Source: UBA699 sp050261915 (GTDB taxonomy: Bacteria > Bacillota > Clostridia > Clostridiales > Clostridiaceae). Taken from it: DNA of 30,591 bases. The position numbers and the translations under genes were made by a program. Positions 23,727-30,591 of this stretch are shown here, one piece after another (the first letter of the stretch is position 1; every line of letters begins with the position of its first letter). Under the pieces are notes generated by a model. It was given only the letters and a program-made list of their open reading frames with translations. It was not told where the DNA came from and did no database searches. Location: assembly GCA_050261915.1 (NCBI GenBank), contig JBLNDT010000050.1, positions 1 through 30,591 on the forward strand, written 5' to 3'.

Positions 23727-24908
23727 ATGCTTTATGATGAAAATACCTATGTAATTATAGGAAATGGTGCTGCAGGTTATTATGCAGCAGATTCAATACG
23801 GAAAAACGATAAAAACGGTAAAATACATATTATCTCGGAAGAATCGGTGCTTACTTATCTTAGACCCCAGCTGTCAAAATTTTTGGGGTCTGAAGTGGAT
23901 GATTCAAAATTTTATGTTTCCCAAGAACAATGGTATAGTGATAACAATATACAAGTTACCTTAAGTACAAAAGTAAAAAGAATAAACACTGAAAATAATC
24001 TTATACTGCTAAATGATGGGGGAATTATAGGATACAGCAAACTTATTCTAGCAAATGGAAGCCATAACTTTATCCCGGACTTACCTGGTGTTCAATTTGA
24101 TAATGTTTTTTCACTAAGAACAATTTCAGATGCAAAGAAAATTAAAAAGCAAATTGTAAAAGGCAAAAAAGGAATTATTGTTGGCGGGGGAGTCCTTGGA
24201 CTTGAAGCCGCATGGTCAATGAAAAATGCAGGAATGGAAGTTACTGTACTTGAGAATGCTTCCAGATTATTGTCCAGGCAGGTTGATGAAGAAGGAGCTG
24301 AAATGTTCAGCCAATCAATTGCAAAATCTGGAGTAAATGTTATAACTAATGCAAATGTTGTAGAAATAATTGGTGATAAAGGGGTAACGGGGTTAAAACT
24401 TAAGACTGGAGAAATACTTGATGCAGATATGGTTCTCTTTTCAGTAGGCATTAGGCCAAATACGGAGCTTGCACTTCAATGCGGCATTGCTGTGAATAAG
24501 GGTGTATTAGTAAATGATAAGATGGAAACAAGCTGCAAAAACATTTATGCCTGCGGAGATACTGCTGAATTTAACGGTAAGGTATTTGGAAACTGGGCTG
24601 CAGCAATGAATATGGGAAAGGTTGCCGGAGCAAATGCTGCTGGGGTTGAAACTTTGTTTAAAGAATTTGTTCCATCATTATTTTTTGATTCTATGAATAT
24701 AAGTCTGTTTTCATGCGGAAATTACAACGAAAATAATCACCAATTAACAAAAAAGCACCCAGAGGGTTCTTACATGAAGCTTTATTTTGATGGTGATATA
24801 ATAACAGGGGGTTTTCTTATAGGAGATACCAAACTCGCAGTTCAGGTTTTAAATGCTGTTAAAAAAGGATTAAATACTGCTGAAGTTAAAGAAAAATTTA
24901 ATATATAA
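23727..24908 (+). CDS. FAD/NAD(P)-dependent oxidoreductase, NADH:rubredoxin reductase-like
   Basis: This 393-residue cytoplasmic flavoprotein is of the pyridine-nucleotide-disulfide oxidoreductase fold. The FAD dinucleotide motif is VIIGNGAAGYYAA near residue 10. The second, NAD-binding motif GIIVGGGVLGLEAA lies near 149. The FAD C-terminal motif is KNIYACGDTAEF near 270, followed by GNWAAAMNMGKVAG. It ends with IGDTKLAVQVLNAVKKGLNT. There is no redox-active Cys pair, so it is not a disulfide reductase. The layout resembles clostridial NADH:rubredoxin oxidoreductase and the FAD part of NirB. Clostridial versions feed rubredoxin for oxygen and peroxide defence. No rubredoxin gene lies nearby, so the acceptor is unknown. 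It is the only plus-strand gene here, with its own promoter and terminator. Confidence 0.87.
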   Translation: MLYDENTYVIIGNGAAGYYAADSIRKNDKNGKIHIISEESVLTYLRPQLSKFLGSEVDDSKFYVSQEQWYSDNNIQVTLSTKVKRINTENNLILLNDGGIIGYSKLILANGSHNFIPDLPGVQFDNVFSLRTISDAKKIKKQIVKGKKGIIVGGGVLGLEAAWSMKNAGMEVTVLENASRLLSRQVDEEGAEMFSQSIAKSGVNVITNANVVEIIGDKGVTGLKLKTGEILDADMVLFSVGIRPNTELALQCGIAVNKGVLVNDKMETSCKNIYACGDTAEFNGKVFGNWAAAMNMGKVAGANAAGVETLFKEFVPSLFFDSMNISLFSCGNYNENNHQLTKKHPEGSYMKLYFDGDIITGGFLIGDTKLAVQVLNAVKKGLNTAEVKEKFNI

Positions 24909-24938
24909 AAAAACTGCACTTTTGTGCAGTTTTTTTTA
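24907..24938. terminator. Bidirectional terminator
   Basis: The stem AAACTGCAC/GTGCAGTTT with a TTTT loop has T-runs on both strands. It serves the convergent flavoprotein (+) and YihY (-) genes. Confidence 0.92.
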
Positions 24939-25784
24939 GAAATCTTTTCCGTGAGTTTTTTCCTTGCCTTTAATATCAAATGCAAAGGTAGCATTTATTT
25001 CCCCACCAAGCATAATTATCAAGGATGTTAAAAAGAGCCAGGTAAGAAGTACTATAACAACTCCAATACTTCCATATATTTTTGAATAATTACCAAAATT
25101 ATTTACATAAAATGAAAATCCTCCAGAAATAATTATCCAGCCAATTGTAGAAAAAACTGCACCAGGGAGTACCTCTGTCCAGGTAAGCCTGGTACATGGG
25201 GTATATCTATACATGGCAGCAAACACAAACACCATTGAAGCTAAAATAACCACATATCTAAGAGCATTCCACAAATCCATGAACTGATCCGGATATGCAA
25301 CATACATTGATATGGTGCTGCCTATTAAATTCCCAAGTACAAGCAATACAAGGGTTAATATGATAATTGTTGTAAGTGCAAGAGTACTAAGGAGTGCTAT
25401 TAGTTCCAACCTTATAATTGATCTTGTCTCCGCGGTGTCATATGCCTTGTTCAATCCCTTTATTACTGCCTTAAAGCCGCTTGAAGAAGTCCATATTGTA
25501 AAAAGCAAACTCAAGGAAAGCAAGTTGCTATTTCTTGTATCAACAACTTCCACAACAGTGCTTTTAATCAATTCCATTGCATTCCCAGGCACTACGTTAT
25601 TAAGGTAAGCAAGTGCCTCTGAGCTATTTATTGAGCTATGCCCTATCAAAGTCATAAGAAAAATTAAAAATGGAAAAAATGATAATAAAAAGCTGTAAGC
25701 AAGCTGTGCTGACAGTGCCATTATATCATCATCATGGATCCTGAAAAACAGATTTTTAATATCACTTTTCATATGAATTTTCAA
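24936..25784 (-). CDS. YihY/virulence factor BrkB family membrane protein
   Basis: This 282-residue protein has six transmembrane helices, a family once wrongly called RNase BN. Landmarks are IMALSAQLAYSFLLSFFPFLIFL, LLFTIWTSSSGFKAVIKGLNKAYD, and MYRYTPCTRLTWTEVLPGAVFSTIGWIIISGGFSFYVNNFGNYSKIYGSIGVVIVLLTWLFLTSLIIMLGGEINA, a strongly conserved end. Function is unknown. A TTG at 25784 lies six bases after AGAGGTG and is preferred to the GTG at 25793, which overlaps that site. It is the last gene of the degV operon and ends at the shared bidirectional terminator. Confidence 0.9.
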   Translation of the reverse strand: MKIHMKSDIKNLFFRIHDDDIMALSAQLAYSFLLSFFPFLIFLMTLIGHSSINSSEALAYLNNVVPGNAMELIKSTVVEVVDTRNSNLLSLSLLFTIWTSSSGFKAVIKGLNKAYDTAETRSIIRLELIALLSTLALTTIIILTLVLLVLGNLIGSTISMYVAYPDQFMDLWNALRYVVILASMVFVFAAMYRYTPCTRLTWTEVLPGAVFSTIGWIIISGGFSFYVNNFGNYSKIYGSIGVVIVLLTWLFLTSLIIMLGGEINATFAFDIKGKEKTHGKDF

Positions 25785-25798
25785 AGCATACACCTCTA

Positions 25799-26281
25799 CT
25801 AATCAATTTCAGCCATCTTAAGTGCCCATTCCACTGCTTTTTTTGCTTTTTCTTCATTACCTTTTATCGGCTCCTGAAATTCTATCTCTCCCAAAACATC
25901 ATTGCCACTAAGCATTGTTCTCATGTTAGTAAAAGTTTTTCCTTTGTTACCGCCGTCACAACAAAACAGAGCAATTTTTTTACCAGTAATTTTGTATTCA
26001 GAAAAAAATGTATTAAATGCGGGTGAAAAGCTAAAGGCCCATACCGGAGTACCCATAAAGATAATGTCATAATCATTAAAATTAACAGATATATTTGTCA
26101 GTTCCGGCTTTGAGCCTGTAACAACCTGTTTCCCGCCCCAAACATATTTCATAAAGCCGTTGTTTTTAATGTCCTTAACAGGTTTAAGCTCCAGAATATC
26201 TGCATCTAATGCTTTTGCTATGTTTTCGGAAATGTATTTCGTATTGCCCTCGAAAGAATAAAATACAACTAATTTTTTCAT
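25799..26281 (-). CDS. Flavodoxin-like protein
   Basis: This 160-residue FMN-binding electron carrier starts with KKLVVFYSFEGNTKYISENIAKAL, the phosphate-binding loop of flavodoxins, then IIFMGTPVWAFSFSPAFNTFF (flavin-stacking loop) and KKIALFCCDGGNKGKTFTNM. The CCDGG variant resembles flavodoxins of the NAD(P)H-quinone/FldA-like type in clostridia. It is intact. The ATG overlaps the PAP2 stop by four bases (ATGA), so translation is coupled. The redox partner cannot be read from the window. Confidence 0.87.
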   Translation of the reverse strand: MKKLVVFYSFEGNTKYISENIAKALDADILELKPVKDIKNNGFMKYVWGGKQVVTGSKPELTNISVNFNDYDIIFMGTPVWAFSFSPAFNTFFSEYKITGKKIALFCCDGGNKGKTFTNMRTMLSGNDVLGEIEFQEPIKGNEEKAKKAVEWALKMAEID

Positions 26282-26814
26282 GATTCCACCCTTTTCCCTT
26301 TATTTAATCTATAATACATTCTTATTACAAGCTCTGCACATATTATTCCAAGAATTATTCCACCTGCTATATCCGATGGATAATGCACCAAAAGATACAT
26401 CCTTGAAAATGCTATTGCTGCAGCCATTATAAATACAGGAGCGGCAAATGCTTTCAATTCTCTGAATATTACCCAAAATGCTGTAAAGGATGAAGCTGTA
26501 TGTCCAGATGGAAAAGACCATGAATGGGGCTTTGCTATAAGCAGCTGAACATTAGGAATTACATTAAAGGGCCTAGGTCTTTGTATAATATTTTTTATTA
26601 TGCCTTCCCCGGAAATAGCAGTTAATAAAAGGGCTGCAATGCACAAAATCCCAACATATCTGTACTTTCGATTAATCAAAAGTAATAAGGATAATACTAT
26701 CCACACAATTCCATTGTTTCCTGCAGTGCTGATATAGGGCATAATTATATTGAATACGTTATTATGAGTTAAATCATGTATATGCATCAATAAATTCAGA
26801 TCAAAACCATTCAT
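26278..26814 (-). CDS. PAP2-family phosphatase
   Basis: This 178-residue membrane phosphatase has the three PAP2 motifs: KNIIQRPRP (Lys74, Arg81, Pro82), FPSGHTAS, and SRMYLLVHYPSD. Four to six hydrophobic helices flank them. Members dephosphorylate lipid phosphates such as undecaprenyl pyrophosphate, phosphatidic acid or phosphatidylglycerol phosphate; the substrate here is not fixed. A GTG at 26826 opens the frame, but the ATG at 26814 follows AGTGAG and is preferred. It lies 29 bases after the carbonic anhydrase gene. Confidence 0.9.
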   Translation of the reverse strand: MNGFDLNLLMHIHDLTHNNVFNIIMPYISTAGNNGIVWIVLSLLLLINRKYRYVGILCIAALLLTAISGEGIIKNIIQRPRPFNVIPNVQLLIAKPHSWSFPSGHTASSFTAFWVIFRELKAFAAPVFIMAAAIAFSRMYLLVHYPSDIAGGIILGIICAELVIRMYYRLNKGKRVES

Positions 26815-26843
26815 AAACAATCTCACTTTCTTAAGGAATCAAC

Positions 26844-27386
26844 TTACTTTTCATCTACCATGTACAAGAAATTGTCCTCAAGTAAATAAAATAAAGGGGC
26901 TATTAATATTTTAGGATACTTTTCCCTAAGCCTCTTTGTTTCACTTAAAAGGAAATTGATCTCATTTTCTATTTCAAACATAGGGGCAAAACTTGTAAAA
27001 TGAGCCTCTGCTCTTTCTAAGTCCCATCCTGCATTTTCTACAAGACCTTTGATAAACTTATCTTTTTTACCCATAAGATTCACCATACCGCAATTGTCAT
27101 GACCTATCAGTGCAATTGCTTTAACTCCTCCAATAGCTATTGCATAGGAAACTTTAAATTCGCTATACCTTAGGTTTCCACCTCCGGTTCTTAATATGTA
27201 TGCAAAATTGTTTGGTATAGTAAGCTGTTTTCTATTATCCATGCACATGCCTATAAGCAATTCTGCATTTTCATGTTTTTCAAATTCCATTCTTAAATTG
27301 TGGTACTCAAGCAGTTGCTCTATTGGGGTTCCTTTATACTGTGGCAAAACATCATCCTTGTTTAATACTTTTATCAATCTATCCAT
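26844..27386 (-). CDS. Beta-class carbonic anhydrase-like protein
   Basis: This 180-residue protein has the zinc site of beta-carbonic anhydrases, which convert CO2 and water to bicarbonate: Cys48 in CMDNR with Asp50 and Arg52, and His96 and Cys99 in GHDNCGM. RTGGGN and IGGVKAIALIGH flank the site. The short form fits clostridial members. The length of the C-terminal tail and the ligand context leave its activity unproven. In the frame, ATG codons lie at 27401, 27389 and 27386. AAGGAG is best spaced for 27386, while 27401 overlaps the degV stop. CO2/bicarbonate balance matters to fermentative anaerobes. Confidence 0.85.
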   Translation of the reverse strand: MDRLIKVLNKDDVLPQYKGTPIEQLLEYHNLRMEFEKHENAELLIGMCMDNRKQLTIPNNFAYILRTGGGNLRYSEFKVSYAIAIGGVKAIALIGHDNCGMVNLMGKKDKFIKGLVENAGWDLERAEAHFTSFAPMFEIENEINFLLSETKRLREKYPKILIAPLFYLLEDNFLYMVDEK

Positions 27387-27397
27387 CATATTCTCCT

Positions 27398-28255
27398 TCA
27401 TATCCTATTTCTTTCTGTATAATATACTATCCCTAGGGCTCCAGGTCCAACGTGAACCCCTATAACAGGTCCTATGTCACAAATTGCAACTTCAACATTA
27501 AGCTTATCCTTTATGGTTGCTGCAAGTTTTTCAGCCTCCTTGCAGCAATTTATATGATGAACTGCTATTTCTCCTAAGCCAAATTCAGAAATATCCTCCA
27601 TCATCTTATCAATCATTGTCACTATAGCCTTTGGCTTTGTTCTTACTTTTGTAAGTACTGAGGTTTTACCAGCTTCTACAGTAAGTATCGGAATTATTTT
27701 TAGAAGATTTCCTATAAGTGCACTGGCTCCGCCTATTCTGCCCCCTTTTTTTAAATATTCCAGGGTATCAGGAACGAAGAGAAATCTGCTCCTTTTTACA
27801 TTATCCTCTGCAGCTTTTTTTACTTCCATAAGACTTTTTCCAAGGGAAGCTTCCCTGGCTGCAACAATTGCTGCATAACCCAGCTGCATGCAGTTTGACC
27901 TGGAGTCAACTATTTCAATTTCTGCATTGCTGAATTCTTCTAAAATCATGTTTTTTGCCACATGGGCAGTAGAAAATGTACCGCTCATATCTGAAGATAT
28001 AAAAACACACAGGAGGCTGTCACCTTTTTCAATAACCTTACGCATGGCATAATATATCTCATCAATGGTCGGCTGGGATGACATTGGGATTCCTTTAGCA
28101 GCCATCATTGAATAAAAGGAGGTGTTGTCAATGTCCACTTCCCTATAGCTTTCATCCTTGAAATTAACGCTTAGGGATACAATACCTATATTCAGCTCAT
28201 CTCTAACACTTTTCCATATATAACTTGTGCTGTCTGTAAGAACCTGTACTGCCAT
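27398..28255 (-). CDS. DegV family fatty-acid-binding protein
   Basis: DegV (FakB-like) proteins bind a fatty acid and present it to the kinase FakA. This 285-residue protein starts with MAVQVLTDSTSYIW and has SMMAAKGIPMSSQPTIDEIYYAMRK, VFISSDMSGTFSTAH, VDSRSNCMQLGY, and a C-terminal HVGPGALGIVYY, all typical. The upstream AGAGGT is correctly spaced for the ATG at 28255; the TTG at 28270 overlaps that site. No FakA gene is present in the window. It heads an operon with a near-consensus promoter and continues with carbonic anhydrase, PAP2, flavodoxin and YihY. Confidence 0.92.
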   Translation of the reverse strand: MAVQVLTDSTSYIWKSVRDELNIGIVSLSVNFKDESYREVDIDNTSFYSMMAAKGIPMSSQPTIDEIYYAMRKVIEKGDSLLCVFISSDMSGTFSTAHVAKNMILEEFSNAEIEIVDSRSNCMQLGYAAIVAAREASLGKSLMEVKKAAEDNVKRSRFLFVPDTLEYLKKGGRIGGASALIGNLLKIIPILTVEAGKTSVLTKVRTKPKAIVTMIDKMMEDISEFGLGEIAVHHINCCKEAEKLAATIKDKLNVEVAICDIGPVIGVHVGPGALGIVYYTERNRI

Positions 28256-28300
28256 CTTTATACCTCTCAATATGCATTATTATGTAACATTTTCTAATTA

Positions 28301-28329
28301 ATTATAATATTTTTATATGAATATATCAA
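28301..28329 (-). promoter_or_regulatory. Sigma-A promoter for the degV operon
   Basis: On the minus strand TTGATA (28324-28329), a 17-base spacer, and TATAAT (28301-28306) stand 45 bases before the degV ATG, overlapping the tail of the lysP terminator. Confidence 0.8.
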
Positions 28330-28330
28330 A

Positions 28331-28365
28331 TAAAATGAACCCAGGCATTTGCAGTACCTAGGTCC
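28331..28365 (-). terminator. Probable terminator after lysP
   Basis: An 11-base stem with four G-U pairs (plus 28337-28347 and 28355-28365) lies seven bases after the permease stop. It is followed by ATTTTATTTG on the minus strand. The T-run is interrupted, so it may be leaky. Confidence 0.6.
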
Positions 28366-28371
28366 TTAACT

Positions 28372-29817
28372 TTATTCTTCTCTATAATCAAGTTCTACTT
28401 CTTCAAGTGGAATTACTTTTGTTTTATTCTTTACCTTGTATCCAAACCATAATCCAAGGAAAAGAGGTATTCCAATATATGCAGCAATCATTCCATTCCA
28501 GTCTATTTTGCCCTCGGACATATAGCTTACACCTTGTCCTAAAATAACAATTATACATAAAACAAGAGCAATTATCGGACCTGCCGGAAAATATTTTGCA
28601 ACATATTTAAGTGCTTTCAAATCCCTATTTTGAACATGATATGCTTTTCTAAATCTGTAATGACAAATTGCGATTCCAAGCCATGCTATAAAGCCAGCAA
28701 GTCCTGATGCTGCTATAAGCCAAACGTAAACAGTTGTTTCAGCATAAAGTCCTGTAAGGAAACATAATGATGCAATTACAGTGGTAGCTATCAGTGAGTT
28801 CACAGGTACTCCTCTTGAATTAACCTTACCAAGCCAGCTTGGAGCTTTTCCCTCTTTAGCCATGGCATAAAGCATTCTAGTAGAAGCATACATACCTGAG
28901 TTTCCACATGATAGTACGGAGGTTAATATTACAGCATTCATTAGTGATGCGGCGGCGGCAATACCTGCCTTTTGGAAAACCATGGTGAATGGACTCATGT
29001 CCACTCCTGCCTCAGTATAAGGTATCAACGCTCCAACTACTATTATTGTTCCCACATAGAATATAAGTATTCTCCAGAAAATTGAGTTTATGGCTTTCGG
29101 TATATTTTTTTCAGGGTCTTCACTTTCCCCTGCTGCAATACCTACCAGCTCAGTTCCCTGAAATGAGAATCCAGCTATTAGGAATATCATGAATATTGAC
29201 TTGGCACCTCCAACAAATGGTGCCTCACCTACTGTGAAATTAGAGAATCCTACAGCATGTCCTCCAAACACTCCAAATATTGTTGCTATACCCACAATGA
29301 GGAATACAATAACTGTAACAACTTTAATACTTGCAAACCAGAATTCAGACTCACCATATGCCTTTGCAGACAGAAAGTTCAAGGTTACAATCAATACTAG
29401 AAATATAACACTCCAAAGCAGTGCAGGTACATCAGGGAACCAAAACTTCATTAAAAGTGCCCCTGCAACCATTTCTGCAGCAACTGTTATTGCCCAGTTG
29501 TACCAGTAGTTCCACCCTAAGGCAAAACCTAGGGCTGGGTCTATGAATTTTGATGCATAAGTTCCAAAAGAACCTGACACAGGCATGTAGGTAGCCATTT
29601 CTCCAAGGCTTGTCATTAAGAAATAAACCATAATACCTATGCTTATGTATGCAACCAGCGCTCCCCCTGGACCGGCTTGATTTATTGTTGCTCCAAGGGC
29701 TAAAAATATACCAGTCCCAATTGCCCCTCCAATGGCGATCATGTTTAGATGTCTTGCTTTCAAACCTCTTTTTAGTTCATTTTCGCTTGTCATATCCTTC
29801 TCTGCTAAATTGTTCAT
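28372..29817 (-). CDS. lysP: Lysine-specific permease (LysP-like, APC/AAT family)
   Basis: This 481-residue protein has about twelve transmembrane helices and the AAT-family N-terminus ELKRGLKARHLNMIAIGGAIGTGIFLALGATINQAGPGGALVAY. It also shows GWNYWYNWAITVAAEMVAGALL, FSFQGTELVGIAAGESEDPEKNIPKAINSIFWRI, and SCGNSGMYASTRMLYAMAKEGKAP. The substrate is taken from the lysine riboswitch directly upstream together with the LysP-like size, not from transport residues. The ATG at 29817 follows GGGGGG at six bases; codons upstream to 29886 lie in the terminator and leader and are not coding. Expression is expected to fall when lysine is plentiful. Confidence 0.93.
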   Translation of the reverse strand: MNNLAEKDMTSENELKRGLKARHLNMIAIGGAIGTGIFLALGATINQAGPGGALVAYISIGIMVYFLMTSLGEMATYMPVSGSFGTYASKFIDPALGFALGWNYWYNWAITVAAEMVAGALLMKFWFPDVPALLWSVIFLVLIVTLNFLSAKAYGESEFWFASIKVVTVIVFLIVGIATIFGVFGGHAVGFSNFTVGEAPFVGGAKSIFMIFLIAGFSFQGTELVGIAAGESEDPEKNIPKAINSIFWRILIFYVGTIIVVGALIPYTEAGVDMSPFTMVFQKAGIAAAASLMNAVILTSVLSCGNSGMYASTRMLYAMAKEGKAPSWLGKVNSRGVPVNSLIATTVIASLCFLTGLYAETTVYVWLIAASGLAGFIAWLGIAICHYRFRKAYHVQNRDLKALKYVAKYFPAGPIIALVLCIIVILGQGVSYMSEGKIDWNGMIAAYIGIPLFLGLWFGYKVKNKTKVIPLEEVELDYREE

Positions 29818-29868
29818 TCTTTTCCCCCCATACATATACTTCCATAAGCAAAATAGCAAAATAGACGC

Positions 29869-29892
29869 AAAAAAGCTCGGGCACACCCGAGC
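29869..29892 (-). terminator. Riboswitch-controlled terminator before lysP
   Basis: On the minus strand GCTCGGG/CCCGAGC with a four-base loop is followed by six T. It sits between the lysine riboswitch and the permease start and is the likely expression platform. The competing anti-terminator was not resolved by eye. Confidence 0.9.
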
Positions 29893-29931
29893 AAACTAAA
29901 CATGCACCTGCAAAACGCATTATGTCGCCAC

Positions 29932-30098
29932 GAATGATAGCTCCCCACAAAATTGTGACAGTACTCCATATGTTATATGAAGTCCCAGCCCCATAGCCTT
30001 AAAGCATCAGCTATGTGCTTCGGCTGAATTCCCTTTCAGACAGCTTCATCATGCTTACCTCAACTGTTTTACTCTTAAATCCCGCACCTCTATCCAGC
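29932..30098 (-). ncRNA. Lysine riboswitch (L box)
   Basis: On the minus strand the conserved core reads in order: GATAGAGGTGCG, AAGAGTAAAAC, CTGTCTGAAAGGGAA, CAGCCGAAGC, a variable stem, GGCTGGG, GGAGTACTGTCAC and GTGGGGAGCTATC. GATAG and CTATC close the P1 helix (ends near 30094 and 29936). These match, element by element, the lysC-type leader of Bacillus subtilis. Bound lysine should favour the downstream terminator and stop lysP transcription. Confidence 0.95.
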
Positions 30099-30117
30099 TA
30101 TTAACTTACACTCACCT

Positions 30118-30146
30118 ATTATACAACAGTAGGGACGGTTATTCAA
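30118..30146 (-). promoter_or_regulatory. Sigma-A promoter of the lysine riboswitch-lysP transcript
   Basis: On the minus strand TTGAAT (30141-30146), a 17-base spacer, and TATAAT (30118-30123) precede the riboswitch, with a start near 30111. The spacer contains one copy of the GGGACGGTTA repeat in the opposite orientation. Confidence 0.78.
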
Positions 30147-30186
30147 TGGTTTTCGCGGTTTGGGGAAAGCCATATTGGGACGGTTA
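30132..30186 (+). repeat. Two direct copies of GGGACGGTTA, possible REP-like remnant
   Basis: GGGACGGTTA occurs at 30132-30141 and 30177-30186, 45 bases apart, beside a gene that resembles a Y1-type transposase. GGGACGGTT-type motifs recur near such genes in Firmicutes, from memory. The assignment as a REP-like element is an inference. Confidence 0.45.
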
Positions 30187-30224
30187 AGCAGAATTAAACA
30201 ATAATGTTGCAATATTTGACAACA

Positions 30225-30257
30225 AAAGAACTTGTTTTAACTCCAAAACAAGTTCTT
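30225..30257. terminator. Terminator-like hairpin after the partial transposase gene
   Basis: A long stem AAGAACTTGTTTT/AAAACAAGTTCTT (six-base loop) lies about 60 bases downstream of the stop at 30317. On the minus strand it is followed by TTGTTGTC, a weak T-run, so it may be a terminator or part of the element. Confidence 0.5.
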
Positions 30258-30316
30258 TACTCACTCTTTATTTTAAATTTTAACTGCTTGTCCAAATTAA
30301 CCACATCTTATTACAT

Positions 30317-30591
30317 TTATTTTAATTCGGTTATAAAATCAGCCATCAATTCCTGATATTCTATTTTATTTTTAATTAAATCAAGACCTCTTTTACAAAG
30401 CATTGATATCCTCGACTGGGATATGTTACCTATAATACCCCCTATATCTCTATTCCTATAATTGCAAAAACACTTCAGAAATAAAGAATATATAGCCCTT
30501 GCATCAACTGTTTCCTTGCTATTTTTCATAAGCAGGCTACCTTCTGTCATATCCGTCCTTTCTTTTAAAAACTTTATAATTTTATTTTTGC
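30317..30591 (-). CDS. C-terminal part of a probable Y1/RAYT-type transposase
   Basis: The frame is open from the stop at 30317 to the right edge, giving about 91 residues of a longer protein whose start is outside the window. It contains ETVDARAIYSLFLKCFCNYRNRDIGGIIGNISQSRISMLCKRGLDLI. This resembles the DnaA domain IV-like helix-turn-helix at the C-terminus of many clostridial REP-associated (IS200-like Y1) transposases. The HUH and Tyr catalytic part would lie upstream. An ATG at 30550 is internal, not the true start. A host DnaA-related or regulatory protein is a less likely alternative. Intactness cannot be judged. Confidence 0.5.
   Translation of the reverse strand, partial: KNKIIKFLKERTDMTEGSLLMKNSKETVDARAIYSLFLKCFCNYRNRDIGGIIGNISQSRISMLCKRGLDLIKNKIEYQELMADFITELK

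Noticed and set aside
24092..24451. Minus-strand open frame of 119 codons opposite the flavoprotein
   Set aside because: It lies wholly within the conserved NAD-binding domain on the other strand and has no ribosome site.
29818..29886. N-terminal 23-residue extension of the lysP product
   Set aside because: It lies in the riboswitch leader and includes the terminator T-run. The ATG at 29817 has a ribosome site and gives the usual family N-terminus.

Overview
The window looks like ordinary chromosome of an AT-rich, low-GC Gram-positive anaerobe, most likely a Clostridium or close relative. The evidence is the gene order: uvrC next to murB; FHA/RodA/PBP near uvrBA; ftsE-ftsX-ctp-minJ-like-uvrB-uvrA; and acpS-nnr-GerS-like lipoprotein-mazEF. 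Other support is an NADH:rubredoxin-reductase-like flavoprotein, strong GGAGG-type ribosome sites, and frequent TTG or GTG starts. The species cannot be named from the sequence. Almost every gene is on the minus strand. The only plus-strand gene is the flavoprotein at 23727-24908. No rRNA, tRNA, CRISPR array or complete mobile element was seen.

Layout in plus-strand order (transcription mostly runs right to left). 1-3227: partial murB, uvrC and a YdjM-like membrane protein. 3360-7341: a cell-wall cluster read as FHA protein, SEDS polymerase (RodA/FtsW type), class B penicillin-binding protein, then a YhaM-type 3'-5' exoribonuclease, closed by a terminator. 7427-16466: one long operon, ftsE-ftsX-ctp-minJ-like-uvrB-uvrA, with a sigma-A promoter at 16523-16550 and a terminator after uvrA. 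This puts all three UvrABC excision-repair genes within about 11.5 kb. 16604-17789: a YitT transporter and a small membrane protein. 17863-19628: a split transketolase. 19750-20377: a MazEF toxin-antitoxin pair with its own promoter. 20462-22987: acpS, NAD(P)H-hydrate repair, and a GerS-like lipoprotein. 23064-24908: a DUF6514-like gene and a divergent flavoprotein, separated by a 312-bp region holding nested inverted repeats. 24936-28255: a five-gene run, degV, beta-carbonic anhydrase, PAP2 phosphatase, flavodoxin and YihY, from a near-consensus promoter. 28372-30123: a LysP-like permease behind a clear lysine riboswitch, its terminator and a sigma-A promoter. 30132-30591: short GGGACGGTTA repeats and the 3' end of a probable Y1-type transposase.

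The window therefore covers envelope growth and division (MurB, RodA, PBP, FtsEX, CTP, MinJ-like), nucleotide excision repair, central carbon metabolism, lipid and cofactor housekeeping, and lysine uptake. No wholly new system stands out. The points most worth a second look are: the lysP promoter built across a repeat that neighbours a Y1 transposase; the apparent loss of alr between the GerS-like gene and mazEF; the nested palindrome upstream of the flavoprotein; and the mixed DegV/carbonic anhydrase/PAP2 operon. Several starts were moved from the longest reading frame to the codon best placed behind a ribosome site.
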